From positions 18,938,361 to 19,002,360 of the forward strand of contig CM039466.1 of the NCBI GenBank assembly GCA_022414725.1: DNA of 64,000 nucleotides. Direction: 5' to 3'. Position 1 is the first letter of the stretch. Each line of letters starts with the position of its first letter. Under the pieces are notes generated by a model. The model was given only the letters and a program-made list of their open reading frames with translations. It was not told the origin of the DNA and did not search any database. This DNA comes from Microglena sp. YARC (taxonomy: Eukaryota; Chlorophyta; Chlorophyceae; Chlamydomonadales; Chlamydomonadaceae). Below, one piece after another: positions 9,523 to 22,708 of this stretch. The position numbers and the translations under genes are program-made.

Positions 9523-10030
9523 AACGGTAGGGATGGATATCATAAATACCGAAGATTGTTTACATAAATACAGTATCTGTTTATATATGTCGAGTGTTTA
9601 TATTAGAAATACCAAAGAAGGTTTACAGGAATATCAAGGATGGATGCTGTAACAAAAAGAATGGAGGTGTTTTACATATTTATCAAACCCCGTTCAACGA
9701 ATGGCACAATGGTTGAGCCCTTTTGAACGACCAAGGTGCTGGGTTCGAATCCCCACGTGTGCGTGTGCCTTAGTGTTTGCGGTCGCTGTCAACTGCCATG
9801 GTAGCTTTGTCCAGGTAAGGTAGCTGCCCGTTCCCTACCGCCGTAAGACAGGGCTCCCTTAATACCACGCCCCACCAGGCATTAGCATTACAGAATTATC
9901 GAGGATGGGTATTAAAAACACTTCAGATGGTTTACAGAATTATCGAGGATGGATATCAGAAATACAGAAGCTGGCTTAAAGACTTATCGAAGATGATTGC
10001 AGAATCATCGAGGATGGGGATCATAACATA
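9523..10030 (+). repeat. Diverged ~50-bp repeat around SINE-b
   Basis: Left and right of SINE-b the motif GGTTTACAG-AAT-ATCGAGGATGG-TAT(C/T)A-AAATAC recurs with variation (9524-9550, 9626-9650, 9891-9920, 9929-9965, 10005-10025). SINE-b appears to have inserted into it. Equivalents: 15952-16458 and 46309-46743. Confidence 0.6.
9687..9880 (+). mobile_element. SINE-b, tRNA-derived SINE with A and B boxes (U1)
   Basis: A-box-like TGGCACAATGGTTGAG starts at 9702. A consensus B box GGTTCGAATCC is at 9742-9752, at a tRNA-like distance. The body is homologous to SINE-a. No poly-A tail is seen; the 3' end runs into the diverged 50-bp repeat. It is a Pol III type promoter by motif only; transcription is not shown. 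Confidence 0.75.
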
Positions 10031-10401
10031 GGTGGACAAGCATTGGTGTACTAGCGACAAGTGTTGAGGGCAACTGCTAGGGGGGGGGGGGGGGGGGGGC
10101 ACTGGTGGACAAGCATTGGTGTACAAGCGACAAGTGTTGAGGGTAAATGCTAGGGGGGGGACACTGGTGGACAAGCATTGGTGAACAGCGACAAGTGTTG
10201 AGAGCAAATGCTAGGGGGGACATTGGTTGATACGCATTGGTGAACAAGCGACAAGTGATAAGGGCAAATGTTAGGGGGGACCTTTGTGAACAAGAATTGG
10301 TGAACAAGGGACAGGTGTTGTGAGCAAATGCTAATAGGGGGGACATTGGTGAACAAGCATTGGTGAACAAGGGACACATGTGGAGGGTAAATGCTAGGGG
10401 G
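10031..10401 (+). repeat. G-rich minisatellite (U2)
   Basis: Same array as in U1 with an extra 5' monomer. The longest G run is 20 (10080-10099). Confidence 0.9.
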
Positions 10402-10647
10402 TTCCACTGTTAGTTGATTTCAATGATGCGATGCGATCTCGACACTTTTATCGGTCTAGGGACAGCGTCAGCGCCAAGTCAGACTCCGAAAGAAGATTCG
10501 AGAAACAATACAAGCAGTACATGCCAGGCTGGATTTTGGAACGTCGACAGCCTAACGTCGACCCTAACGTCGCATCGACCGGCCGAACACAGGCAGCGGG
10601 TGAGCGGGCCATAGTGATTCAAATAGTGTGAAATTACCCCTTTGTAT

Positions 10648-10747
10648 AATTAAATCATCATCTCAGGTGGGATGATAATTTAATTGTCCGATTATTATCG
10701 CATTTTGAGATAGATGTGAGCGGTTGGTGGCCTGGAACCGCTCACAT
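10648..10747. repeat. Paired hairpins (U2)
   Basis: Copies of the U1 hairpins at 10648-10685 and 10714-10747. Confidence 0.85.
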
Positions 10748-11458
10748 TTTAATACATGAGCGCCTCCCGACCTTAAAGAAATTACAATCTTGCTATTTCC
10801 AGATTTTGGGCACGTGGCTCCAGAGCATTGCTATGTGAGGGTAGGGGATGAAAAATTTCCCTTAAAAATAAACCTGTGCAGACAGTGAACATATTTAATT
10901 GCAAGCCCATATTAAAGCGGTTACATGTTAAAACATATTGTTGGCCTTGATTGGCGGTTCCATTTAAAATTCAATATCCCATAATCATATATTGATCCTT
11001 GGGCCTAGTCATAAACAATACCCAGGGCATGTGATTAAATAATATCCTGGGCCTGGGCATACTGAATGATCACACTGGGCATAGATTGATAAGTTGTATA
11101 CCCAACCATGGGATTGCATCCCATATGTACTGCAGACAACAATCGTTTTACCGACTGTAGTACATGATCGCACGATGTACTCCACAGTTAACCCAGGTTT
11201 GTTCTATCAGCAGGTATCCAGAGGGGGCCCTTGGACAACACAACACAAGCTGGTTCATTGCACTGGCTTTTCTGAATGCAAATAACCAGCATGTCCGCCC
11301 TTATCAACCTGAGGTGACCAGCCCATGGCGAGCGGGTTCATGCGCAGGTGGCGTGGGCCTGAGGCCTCAGTCGACGCCGCTAAAATAAAATAAGCCGCTA
11401 CTTCGTCCCTCCACTCCCTCGGCAGATATCCATTGTGCATTATCTTGGGAAATTAATT

Positions 11459-11615
11459 GGCAGCATTACAAAAAGCAACGAGTTCGAATCCCTACGGGTG
11501 CGCTGTAGTGTTGGCTGTGGCTGTCAACTGCCATGGTAGGACTGTCCGGGTAAAGTAGCAGCCCGTTCTCTACTGCCATAAGACAGGGCTCCATTAATAC
11601 CACACCCCAACAGGC
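11459..11615 (+). mobile_element. SINE-a (U2)
   Basis: Same 157-bp element as in U1, carried along by unit duplication. Confidence 0.7.
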
Positions 11616-12048
11616 TTTGATTGATTTTCATGGCAGTGGTGCATGCCGGTACCAGGGTACTTCAGGGCTGTGTCACAGATCAGAATGAATAAATAAATAG
11701 TAGACCTTATTAGGAGGTGAGAGGTTGTAAGGGCCAGCCCATTTGCTTGCACTGGGGCCAACCACCAGCTCATCAGAATGGTGCAGTACAATCCGGGGCA
11801 GGGTACTTCAGAAGGACCCCCGCTCTGCTGCCTGAGATGCAACCAATTGTATAGCCTGCGTTCTGCGACGCAACGGACCCTTCCTTTAGGGTTTAGGGTT
11901 TTCTTTCCTTTAAAACAACCCTGTGCACTACTGCCTACATGCATTAGTTGCATTGGGCTTGAAAAGCCTCGTGGAGATCATTTGAGCCTTCCCGCCGCAA
12001 GAGGCCTTGCGACAACCCAACGGCTGTGTGCACCCTGTGCAGGTTCTT

Positions 12049-13152
12049 AAACAGGTGTTGAGGGTGATATACACCTGTTCACTGTTAACCAAGGATGTAC
12101 ACAAACAGTTGTTCAGGGTGATGAACACCTGTTCAACAACTACTCTGTTGACCAATGATGTACATAAAAAGGTGTTGAGGGTGATAAACACCTGTTCAAC
12201 AACTACTATGTTAACCAATTATGTACAGAAACAGGTGTTGAGGGTGATGAACACCTGTTCAACAACTACACTGTTAACCAAGGATGTACAGAAACAAGTG
12301 TCGAGGGTGATAAACACCTGTTCAACAACTACACTGTTAACCAATGATGTACAGAAACAGGTGTTCAGGGCGATGAACACCTGTTCAACAACTACTCTGT
12401 TGACCAATGATGTACATAAAAAGGTGTTGAGGGTGATAAACACCTGTTCAACAACTACTATGTTAACCAATTATGTACAGAAACAGGTGTTGAGGGTGAT
12501 GAACACCTGTTCAACAACTACACTGTTAACCAAGGATGTACAGAAACAAGTGTCGAGGGTGATAAACACCTGTTCAACAACTACACTGTTAACCAATGAT
12601 GTACAGAAACAGGTGTTCAGGGCGATGAACACCTGTTCAACAACTACTCTGTTGACCAATGATGTACATAAACAGGTGTTGAGCGAGGGTGATAAACACC
12701 TGTTCAACAACTTCACTGTTAACCAATTATGTACGTAGACAGGTGTTCAGGGTGATGATCACCTGGTCAACAACTACACTGTTGAACAATGATGTACATA
12801 AACAGGTGTTCAGGGTGATATACACCTGTTCGACAACTACACTGTTAGCCAATGCTGTACATAAACAGGTGTTGAGGGTGATGATCACCTGTTCAACAAC
12901 TACACTGTTGAACAATGATGTACATAAACAGGTGTTCAGGGTGATATAAACCTGTTCAACAACTACACTGTTAACTAATGATGTACATAAACAGGTGTTG
13001 AGGGTGATGATCACCTGTTCAACAACTACACTGTTGAACAATGATGTACATAAACAGGTGTTCAGGGTGATATAAACCTGTTCAACAACTACACTGTTAA
13101 CTAATGATGTACATAAACAGGTGTTGAAGGTGATAAACACCTGTTCAACAAC
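12049..13152 (+). repeat. 63-bp hairpin minisatellite, long form (U2)
   Basis: Same length and higher-order structure as in U1, including both internal duplications. Confidence 0.95.
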
Positions 13153-15599
13153 CTGGTGCTGGCAGCCGTAGGGTAATGTGCTCTTGAGCTTGACAAGCAA
13201 CTCGGTTACATAGCTCCAGCTTCTATGGCTGCTCACCGTCTTCGGCAGTGACATCGGCGTTCAGACCATGGGGGCGAGGAGCCTACTATTCCTCCTGGGA
13301 CTTATTTTTGATTGAAAGACCATGCCCCTGCAGTCTCGTGACCGTGGAAGGCGACCTGATCCTGGTCCTGGTCGAAGCGACCTGGCCATGGTCGAAGCGT
13401 TCTTTCTAGGATTACCTCGAGAGTTCATCATAACTCGCTGATCAGCAATAACCTGTCTTCTCGAAGCTCGCCAAGATCATAAACGAACCGGCTGGAGAGC
13501 TCCAGCCAGATATTTTCGCATCGCCCTCGTTCGAGAATACCTGACGATTTATATAGCTTGCATTAATGCACAAGTAGCACGGCTTCGGTGCAAGGTTCGA
13601 GATAATACTAAACATGGTCTCACGGGGTCGCGGGCCACATGCATCCGTACTGAGATGTGATACTAAACGTCCGAGCTTGATCCAAGCCTTACCGGGTTAA
13701 CCACTGACGTTATATCACTGAACCGAACGCATTGTATGGGATGTTCAGGCTTGCTGAGCGTAGGATCCGCCAACATCGGGTTAGTAGCTGTGGGCAGCTA
13801 CGAAGTTTGAGACCGACGCGCCACCGTGCTCTCCTATATAAGCCTATCGAGCCTTTATTTATACTCTGCAGATGATGATGATGAAGATGATGATGAAGAT
13901 GATGATGATGGCCTGGTACTGACGATGCTGGTGCTACTAATAGTAATTGGTGTTGAGTGTGGGCCAAGGTGGGGGTAACCTAAAAAGCTGCCGAGGGGTG
14001 ACCCAAACAGCGTATCTGAGCCAGATACTCCCACATGCCCCCCACTCCCCCCCACATGCTAACCGCATGCAAAATACCCTATAACGTCAGCGCAGGCCGA
14101 CCGAGCGTGCGGGGTTCAGGGCTTACCTGGCAATGGTTCCGCTTATCTGGTAAGCATTTTCCTGCTGGTCTGGCACATGCACGGCAAGTTTCGATTACCA
14201 AAGTTCGGTGATCCCGACACCAGTCGGCAGTACGGCTACGCTTTCAATTGGCCTTGGAAGAGTGAGGCTGGTAGTGGCTCGCGAACGAGTTGGAGCGCCC
14301 ACGCCCATTCATTAATCTTCCTAAATCACGCCGAATTGGCGTACTGCTTTTCTTTTCTTTTCATTTAACTGCTGCTCGAACTGTTCTGTCTAGATGAAGT
14401 ATTGGCCGAGGACGTTGGCAAGGCCATGCGCTTAACAGAAAGCCAAAATGTTACTCAGTGACTTCGACCGAGTTCATTTTTTAGGGTATACAATTGCTCA
14501 CCAAGGCCTCACAATGAGGGCACGTATACCCCCGTTCGCGACCTCCTCTGGTTCCGAGCGTCCACCCCTTTCAAATCTATGAAAGGCAGCTACAAGCTCT
14601 ACTCCTTGGCCAATGATCCTGCTATCTAGCGTTCTGAATAGTTTCGCATGCGGCTCAAGACCACCCTGGAAAATTTCGTGCCGAATATTGGAGATTTCTC
14701 AGACTGGGTGTCCAGGCCACCCATTTGACGGTGGGGGCAGCCTGTTATCCTAAATATGCTTCAGATAGCTTACGAAGCAAAAAAACTGAGCGCGCACGGG
14801 GCCCGAACAAGAAAAGAAGAATCTGAGATGACATAACATCCTGACATGACATTACACGCGGATGCTGTACTGCCAGGTCTGGAGATATTGCCGTGCACAT
14901 GTTCACCTCAACCGTCAACTGCTGATCTGGCACATGTCCACCTCAACCAAAATTTCCAACCTCGACTCTGTCATCTCCCCCGTCAAATTCGAAGTCGCAT
15001 AATTATCACGTTTCCCCTTTATGATGAAATGCAGAAAAAACAATGCAGCCGCCTTCACTAAACTACGCAGAACAATCGAGTGCGTGATGAAATAAGATGT
15101 ATGGAGTTTCCTTCACCCATTTAATCTGTCCAGCGCAAACATCCCGGTACACAGATCTCATTTGAACCAGGATTGCGTCGTAGATGCAATGTCGAAGGGT
15201 TTATTGCGTCGCAGACGTAGCTTCAGTGGGTTGGTTGTGTCACAGGACGCAGGCTATGGGTCGGTTGCGGGTCGGTTGCGTCTCAGGAGTCAGGACGCAG
15301 GCTGTGCTGGTTTGGTTGCGTCTCTGGATGCAGGGTATGGAATGGTTAGCGTCTCATGACGCAGAGCTGGGGGGTCCTCCTGAACAACCCTGACTATGAA
15401 ATGTTAAACATGTGCTCAAGGTGTTAATTATAACATGGTTGGTAATTGTTAACACGCCTAGTTAAACAAAGTGTGATCTATTAACGACCTCCGAAAGAAA
15501 AACTTGCATGGGGTAGTTAAACACACTTTACACCTAGCTGAAAATGTGGACACCTGTCTAGCAGGATTTAAGTACCGGTAGGGATGGATGCAGGATGCA

Positions 15600-15951
15600 G
15601 CCCACTCCAAAATATACCAGTTTGCTGCCTACTTTGACTTCTTCTCTGCTTCATTTTGTTTGGGATTGGCATATCATATGATGTCGGCCAAAAGCAAGTA
15701 TGATATCATATGATATCATACGCATTGCATCATATGATATTGTTTTTAAATGGTAACTTTATCCTAGTCAGACTGCCGGCATTATATGATATCATATGAT
15801 GACATGATATCATATGCTGGCATATCGCCGTTCCCTAATTTCGGTATTGATCAATATGGTGGACCATGACAAGCTGCTTCAAACTAAGTTTGACCTAGGA
15901 ATCCCAGTAGATATCATTGAAACGGTAACCATAATTTACCACGAGCCGAGT
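15600..15951 (+). pseudogene. RT fossil (U2)
   Basis: Same two RT pieces and palindromic insert as in U1. Confidence 0.65.
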
Positions 15952-16115
15952 AACGGTAGGGATGGATATCATAAATACCGAAGATTGTTTACATAAATAC
16001 AGTATCTGTTTATATATGTCGAGTGTTTATATTAGAAATACCAAAGAAGGTTTACAGGAATATCAAGGATGGATGCTGTAACAAAAAGAATGGAGGTGTT
16101 TTACATATTTATCAA

Positions 16116-16308
16116 ACCCCGTTCAACGAATGGCACAATGGTTGAGCCCTTTGAACGACCAAGGTGCTGGGTTCGAATCCCCACGTGTGCGTGTGCCTTA
16201 GTGTTTGCGGTCGCTGTCAACTGCCATGGTAGCTTTGTCCAGGTAAGGTAGCTGCCCGTTCCCTACTGCCGTAAGACAGGGCTCCCTTAATACCACGCCC
16301 CACCAGGC
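16116..16308 (+). mobile_element. SINE-b (U2)
   Basis: Same element, one T shorter between the A and B boxes. Confidence 0.75.
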
Positions 16309-16458
16309 ATTAGCATTACAGAATTATCGAGGATGGGTATTAAAAACACTTCAGATGGTTTACAGAATTATCGAGGATGGATATCAGAAATACAGAAGCT
16401 GGCTTAAAGACTTATCGAAGATGATTGCAGAATCATCGAGGATGGGGATCATAACATA

Positions 16459-16814
16459 GGTGGACAAGCGACAAGTGTTGAGGGCAACTGCTAGGGGGGG
16501 GGGGGGGGGGGCACTGGTGGACAAGCATTGGTGTACAAGCGACAAGTGTTGAGGGTAAATGCTAGGGGGGGGGACACTGGTGGACAAGCATTGGTGAACA
16601 GCGACAAGTGTTGAGAGCAAATGCTAGGGGGGACATTGGTTGATACGCATTGGTGAACAAGCGACAAGTGATAAGGGCAAATGTTAGGGGGGACCTTTGT
16701 GAACAAGAATTGGTGAACAAGGGACAGGTGTTGAGAGCAAATGCTAATAGGGGGGACATTGGTGAACAAGCATTGGTGAACAAGGGACACATGTGGAGGG
16801 TAAATGCTAGGGGG
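16459..16814 (+). repeat. G-rich minisatellite (U3)
   Basis: Same array. The longest G run is 18 (16494-16511). The first monomer is shortened by a small internal deletion. Confidence 0.9.
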
Positions 16815-17060
16815 TTCCACTGTTAGTTGATTTCAATGATGCGATGCGATCTCGACACTTTTATCGGTCTAGGGACAGCGTCAGCGCCAAGTCAGACTCC
16901 GATGGAAAATTCGAGAAACAATACAAGCAGTACATGCCAGGCTGGATTTTGGAACGTCGACAGCCTAACGTCGACCCTAACGTCGCATCGACCGGCCGAA
17001 CACAGGCAGCGGGTGAGCGGGCCATAGTGATTCAAATAGTGTGAAATTACCCCTTTGTAT

Positions 17061-17160
17061 AATTAAATCATCATCTCAGGTGGGATGATAATTTAATTGT
17101 CCGATTATTATCGCATTTTGAGATAGATGTGAGCGGTTGGTGGCCTGGAACCGCTCACAT
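17061..17160. repeat. Paired hairpins (U3)
   Basis: Copies at 17061-17098 and 17127-17160. Confidence 0.85.
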
Positions 17161-17871
17161 TTTAATACATGAGCGCCTCCCGACCTTAAAGAAATTACAA
17201 TCTTGCTATTTCCAGATTTTGGGCACGTGGCTCCAGAGCATTGCTATGTGAGGGTAGGGGATGAAAAATTTCCCTTAAAAATAAACCTGTGCAGACAGTG
17301 AACATATTTAATTGCAAGCCCATATTAAAGCGGTTACATGTTAAAACATATTGTTGGCCTTGATTGGCGGTTCCATTTAAAATTCAATATCCCATAATCA
17401 TATATTGATCCTTGGGCCTAGTCATAAACAATACCCAGGGCATGTGATTAAATAATATCCTGGGCCTGGGCATACTGAATGATCACACTGGGCATAGATT
17501 GATAAGTTGTATACCCAACCATGGGATTGCATCCCATATGTACTGCAGACAACAATCGTTTTACCGACTGTAGTACATGATCGCACGATGTACTCCACAG
17601 TTAACCCAGGTTTGTTCTATCAGCAGGTATCCAGAGGGGGCCCTTGGACAACACAACACAAGCTGGTTCATTGCACTGGCTTTTCTGAATGCAAATAACC
17701 AGCATGTCCGCCCTTATCAACCTGAGGTGACCAGCCCATGGCGAGCGGGTTCATGCGCAGGTGGCGTGGGCCTGAGGCCTCAGTCGACGCCGCTAAAATA
17801 AAATAAGCCGCTACTTCGTCCCTCCACTCCCTCGGCAGATATCCATTGTGCATTATCTTGGGAAATTAATT

Positions 17872-18028
17872 GGCAGCATTACAAAAAGCAACGAGTTCGA
17901 ATCCCTACGGGTGCGCTGTAGTGTTGGCTGTGGCTGTCAACTGCCATGGTAGGACTGTCCGGGTAAAGTAGCAGCCCGTTCTCTACTGCCATAAGACAGG
18001 GCTCCATTAATACCACACCCCAACAGGC
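17872..18028 (+). mobile_element. SINE-a (U3)
   Basis: Same 157-bp element as in U1 and U2. Confidence 0.7.
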
Positions 18029-18462
18029 TTTGATTGATTTTCATGGCAGTGGTGCATGCCGGTACCAGGGTACTTCAGGGCTGTGTCACAGATCAGAATG
18101 AATAAATAAATAGTAGACCTTATTAGGAGGTGAGAGGTTGTAAGGGCCAGCCCATTTGCTTGCACTGGGGCCAACCACCAGCTCATCAGAATGGTGCAGT
18201 ACAATCCGGGGCAGGGTACTTCAGAAGGACCCCCCGCTCTGCTGCCTGAGATGCAACCAATTGTATAGCCTGCGTTCTGCGACGCAACGGACCCTTCCTT
18301 TAGGGTTTAGGGTTTTCTTTCCTTTAAAACAACCCTGTGCACTACTGCCTACATGCATTAGTTGCATTGGGCTTGAAAATCCTCGTGGAGATCATTTGAG
18401 CCTTCCCGCCGCAAGAGGCCTTGCGACAACCCAACGGCTGTGTGCACCCTGTGCAGGTTCTT

Positions 18463-19198
18463 AAACAGGTGTTGAGGGTGATATACACCTGTTCAATTAC
18501 TACACTGTTAACCAAGGATGTACACAAACAGTTGTTCAGGGTGATGAACACCTGTTCAACAACTACTCTGTTGACCAATGATGTACATAAAAAGGTGTTG
18601 AGGGTGATAAACACCTGTTCAACAACTACTATGTTAACCAATTATGTACAGAAACAGGTGTTGAGGGTGATGAACACCTGTTCAACAACTACACTGTTAA
18701 CCAAGGATGTACAGAAACAAGTGTCGAGGGTTATAGACACCTGTTCAACAACTACACTGTTAACCAATGATGTACAGAAACAGGTATTCAGGGCGATGAA
18801 CACCTGTTCAACAACTACTCTGTTGACCAATGATGTACATAAACAGGTGTTGAGCGAGGGTGATAAACACCTGTTCAACAACTTCACTGTTAACCAATTA
18901 TGTACGTAGACAGGTGTTCAGGGTGATGATCACCTGGTCAACAACTACACTGTTGAACAATGATGTACATAAACAGGTGTTCAGGGTGATATACACCTGT
19001 TCGACAACTACACTGTTAACCAATGCTGTACATAAACAGGTGTTGAGGGTGATGATCACCTGTTCAACAACTACACTGTTGAACAATGATGTACATAAAC
19101 AGGTGTTCAGGGTGATATAAACCTGTTCAACAACTACACTGTTAACTAATGATGTACATAAACAGGTGTTGAAGGTGATAAACACCTGTTCAACAACC
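18463..19198 (+). repeat. 63-bp hairpin minisatellite, short form (U3)
   Basis: About 11.7 monomers. The 252-bp and 126-bp blocks are present once each. Confidence 0.95.
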
Positions 19199-21645
19199 TG
19201 GTGCTGGCAGCCGTAGGGTAATGTGCTCTTGAGCTTGACAAGCAACTCGGTTACATAGCTCCAGCTTCTATGGCTGCTCACCGTCTTCGGCAGTGACATC
19301 GGCGTTCAGACCATGGGGGCGAGGAGCCTACTATTCCTCCTGGGACTTATTTTTGATTGAAAGACCATGCCCCTGCAGTCTCGTGACCGTGGAAGGCGAC
19401 CTGATCCTGGTCCTGGTCGAAGCGACCTGGCCATGGTCGAAGCTTTCTTTCTAGGATTACCTCGAGAGTTCATCATAACTCGCTGATCAGCAATAACCTG
19501 TCTTCTCGAAGCTCGCCAAGATCATAAACGAACCGGCTGGAGAGCTCCAGCCAGATATTTTCGCATCGCCCTCGTTCGAGAATACCTGACGATTTATATA
19601 GCTTGCATTAATGCACAAGTAGCACGGCTTCGGTGCAAGGTTCGAGATAATACTAAACATGGTCTCACGGGGTCGCGGGCCACATGCATGCGTACTGAGA
19701 TGTGATACTAAACGTCCGAGCTTGATCCAAGCCTTACCGGGTTAGCCACTGACGTTATATCACTGAACCGAACGCATTGTATGGGATGTTCAGGCTTGCT
19801 GAGCGTAGGATCCGCCAACATCGGGTTAGTAGCTGTGGGCAGCTACGAAGTTTGAGACCGACGCGCCACCGTGCTCTCCTATATAAGCCTATCGAGCCTT
19901 TATTTATACTCTGCAGATGATGATGATGAAGATGATGATGAAGATGATGATGATGGCCTGGTACTGACGATGCTGGTGCTACTAATAGTAATTGGTGTTG
20001 AGTGTGGGCCAAGGTGGGGGTAACCTAAAAAGCTGCCGAGGGGTGACCCAAACAGCGTATCTGAGCCAGATACTCCCACATGCCCCCCACTCCCCCCCAC
20101 ATGCTAACCGCATGCAAAATACCCTATAACGTCAGCGCAGGCCGACCGAGCGTGCGGGGTTCAGGGCTTACCTGGCAATGGTTCCGCTTATCTGGTAAGC
20201 ATTTTCCTGCTGGTCTGGCACATGCACGGCAAGTTTCGATTACCAAAGTTCGGTGATCCCGACACCAGTCGGCAGTACGGCTACGCTTTCAATTGGCCTT
20301 GGAAGAGTGAGGCTGGTAGTGGCTCGCGAACGAGTTGGAGCGCCCACGCCCATTCATTAATCTTCCTAAATCACGCCGAATTGGCGTACTGCTTTTCTTT
20401 TCTTTTCATTTAACTGCTGCTCGAACTGTTCTGTCTAGATGAAGTATTGGCCGAGGACGTTGGCAAGGCCATGCGCTTAACAGAAAGCCAAAATGTTACT
20501 CAGTGACTTCGACCGAGTTCATTTTTTAGGGTATACAATTGCTCACCAAGGCCTCACAATGAGGGCACGTATACCCCCGTTCGCGACCTCCTCTGGTTCC
20601 GAGCGTCCACCCCTTTCAAATCTATGAAAGGCAGCTACAAGCTCTACTCCTTGGCCAATGATCCTGCTATCTAGCGTTCTGAATAGTTTCGCATGCGGCT
20701 CAAGACCACCCTGGAAAATTTCGTGCCGAATATTGGAGATTTCTCAGACTGGGTGTCCAGGCCACCCATTTGACGGTGGGGGCAGCCTGTTATCCTAAAT
20801 ATGCTTCAGATAGCTTACGAAGCAAAAAAAACTGAGCGCGCACGGGGCCCAAACAAGAAAAGAAGAATCTGAGATGACATAACATCCTGACATGACATTA
20901 CACGCGGATGCTGTACTGCCAGGTCTGGAGATATTGCCGTGCACATGTTCACCTCAACCGTCAACTGCTGATCTGGCACATGTCCACCTCAACCAAAATT
21001 TCCAACCTCGACTCTGTCATCTCCCCCGTCAAATTCGAAGTCGCATAATTATCACGTTTCCCCTTTATGATGAAATGCAGAAAAAACAATGCAGCCGCCT
21101 TCACTAAACTACGCAGAACAATCGAGTGCGTGATGAAATAAGATGTATGGAGTTTCCTTCACCCATTTAATCTGTCCAGCGCAAACATCCCGGTACACAG
21201 ATCTCATTTGAACCAGGATTGCGTCGTAGATGCAATGTCGAAGGGTTTATTGCGTCGCAGACGTAGCTTCAGTGGGTTGGTTGTGTCACAGGACGCAGGC
21301 TATGGGTCGGTTGCGGGTCGGTTGCGTCTCAGGAGTCAGGACGCAGGCTGTGCTGGTTTGGTTGCGTCTCTGGATGCAGGGTATGGAATGGTTAGCGTCT
21401 CATGACGCAGAGCTGGGGGGTCCTCCTGAACAACCCTGACTATGAAATGTTAAACATGTGCTCAAGGTGTTAATTATAACATGGTTGGTAATTGTTAACA
21501 CGCCTAGTTAAACAAAGTGTGATCTATTAACGACCTCCGAAAGAAAAACTTGCATGGGGTAGTTAAACACACTTTACACCTAGCTGAAAATGTGGACACC
21601 TGTCTAGCAGGATTTAAGTACCGGTAGGGATGGATGCAGGATGCA

Positions 21646-22000
21646 GCCCACTCCAAAATATACCAGTTTGCTGCCTACTTTGACTTCTTCTCTGCTTCAT
21701 TTTGTTTGGGATTGGCATATCATATGATGATGTCGGCCAAAAGCAAGTATGATATCATATGATATCATACGCATTGCATCATATGATATTGTTTTTAAAT
21801 GGTAACTTTATCCTAGTCAGACTGCCGGCATTATATGATATCATATGATGACATGATATCATATGCTGGCATATCGCCGTTCCCTAATTTCGGTATTGAT
21901 CAATATGGTGGACCATGACAAGCTGCTTCAAACTAAGTTTGACCTAGGAATCCCAGTAGATATCATTGAAACGGTAACCATAATTTACCACGAGCCGAGT
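21646..22000 (+). pseudogene. RT fossil (U3)
   Basis: Same as U1, with one extra ATG triplet in the palindromic insert. Confidence 0.65.
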
Positions 22001-22286
22001 AACGGTAGGGATGGATATCATAAATACCGAAGATTGTTTACATAAATACAGTATCTGTTTATATATGTCGAGTGTTTATATTAGAAATACCAAAGAAGGT
22101 TTACAGGAATATCAAGGATGGATGCTGTAACAAAAAGAATGGAGGTGTTTTACATATTTATCAACCCCCTCCTCTCAAGCAACAAGACATGGCCAAAGCT
22201 AAAGAAGCCATCTCTAATCAATTTCCCATCAATTCCAGCACAGCCACATTAACATAGATAAAGCCTGGACTATAGCACAAACTTTA

Positions 22287-22670
22287 ATGGGAGAAGATAA
22301 AACATCTGCACACATTCAATCTATTAGACAAGAACTCAAAGCCACCATACCAGAAGACCTTAACAGCATGACAAATCATCTCATGGTCACTCTTCACCAA
22401 GCTCTCTCCATCATGACTGACACCTGCCCTACCAAGCCTAGTACACCAGGCACCTTCCTGCCAAGACAAACTGCCCAAACCTACAGAAGACTTAACTACC
22501 ATATTAAACACATTAAAGCACTCCGAACAGCTTCCAACCACCTTGACCAACAACAATACATGGAACTTAGAAGCACACCCACACGGCAGGCACATACTCA
22601 CCTACCACTAAAATTAAAATACAACAGCACTTTCAAAATTTACTCCTCTCTGACTATTGTCTCTCCTTAA
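22287..22670 (+). pseudogene. LINE el1: linker before RT, frameshifted
   Basis: A helical, basic linker of about 100 residues corresponds to the start of the el2 polyprotein. A one-base deletion relative to el2 (CACACCCACACGG here, CACACCTCACACGG in el2, near 22577) shifts the frame, and the true frame resumes downstream. Upstream, el1 and el2 share a one-base deletion near 22224 that el3 does not have. Confidence 0.75.
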
Positions 22671-22708
22671 CTGCTGATATTAAACAAAGTATTACAGAAT
22701 TACGTCAC

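Larger units (their letters stand above)
3645..10030 (+). repeat. Macrosatellite unit U1
   Basis: This is a full unit of the 6.4-kb tandem repeat. It is nearly identical to U2, offset by 6430 bases, with only scattered single-base differences where I compared them. Order inside: G-rich array, two hairpins, SINE-a, telomere-like motif, 63-bp hairpin array, unassigned 2 kb, GC repeats, RT fossil with palindromic insert, SINE-b, diverged 50-bp repeat. Confidence 0.9.
10031..16458 (+). repeat. Macrosatellite unit U2
   Basis: Full unit with the same content as U1. It shares with U1 the expanded 63-bp array (about 1104 bp), whereas U3 and U4 carry the shorter 736-bp form. Confidence 0.9.
16459..22164 (+). 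repeat. Macrosatellite unit U3, interrupted by LINE el1
   Basis: Same order as U1, but the 63-bp array is 368 bp shorter. The unit stops at ATATTTATCAA, exactly where SINE-b begins in U1, U2 and the 45.8-kb piece. LINE el1 follows directly. Confidence 0.9.

Noticed and set aside
9385..9567. 60-codon frame present six times
   Set aside because: It is the second half of the RT fossil preceded by translated palindromic AT sequence. Retention reflects recent duplication.
9687..9770. Genuine tRNA gene
   Set aside because: A and B boxes are present but a cloverleaf acceptor stem is not evident, and the sequence continues into a SINE body shared with SINE-a.
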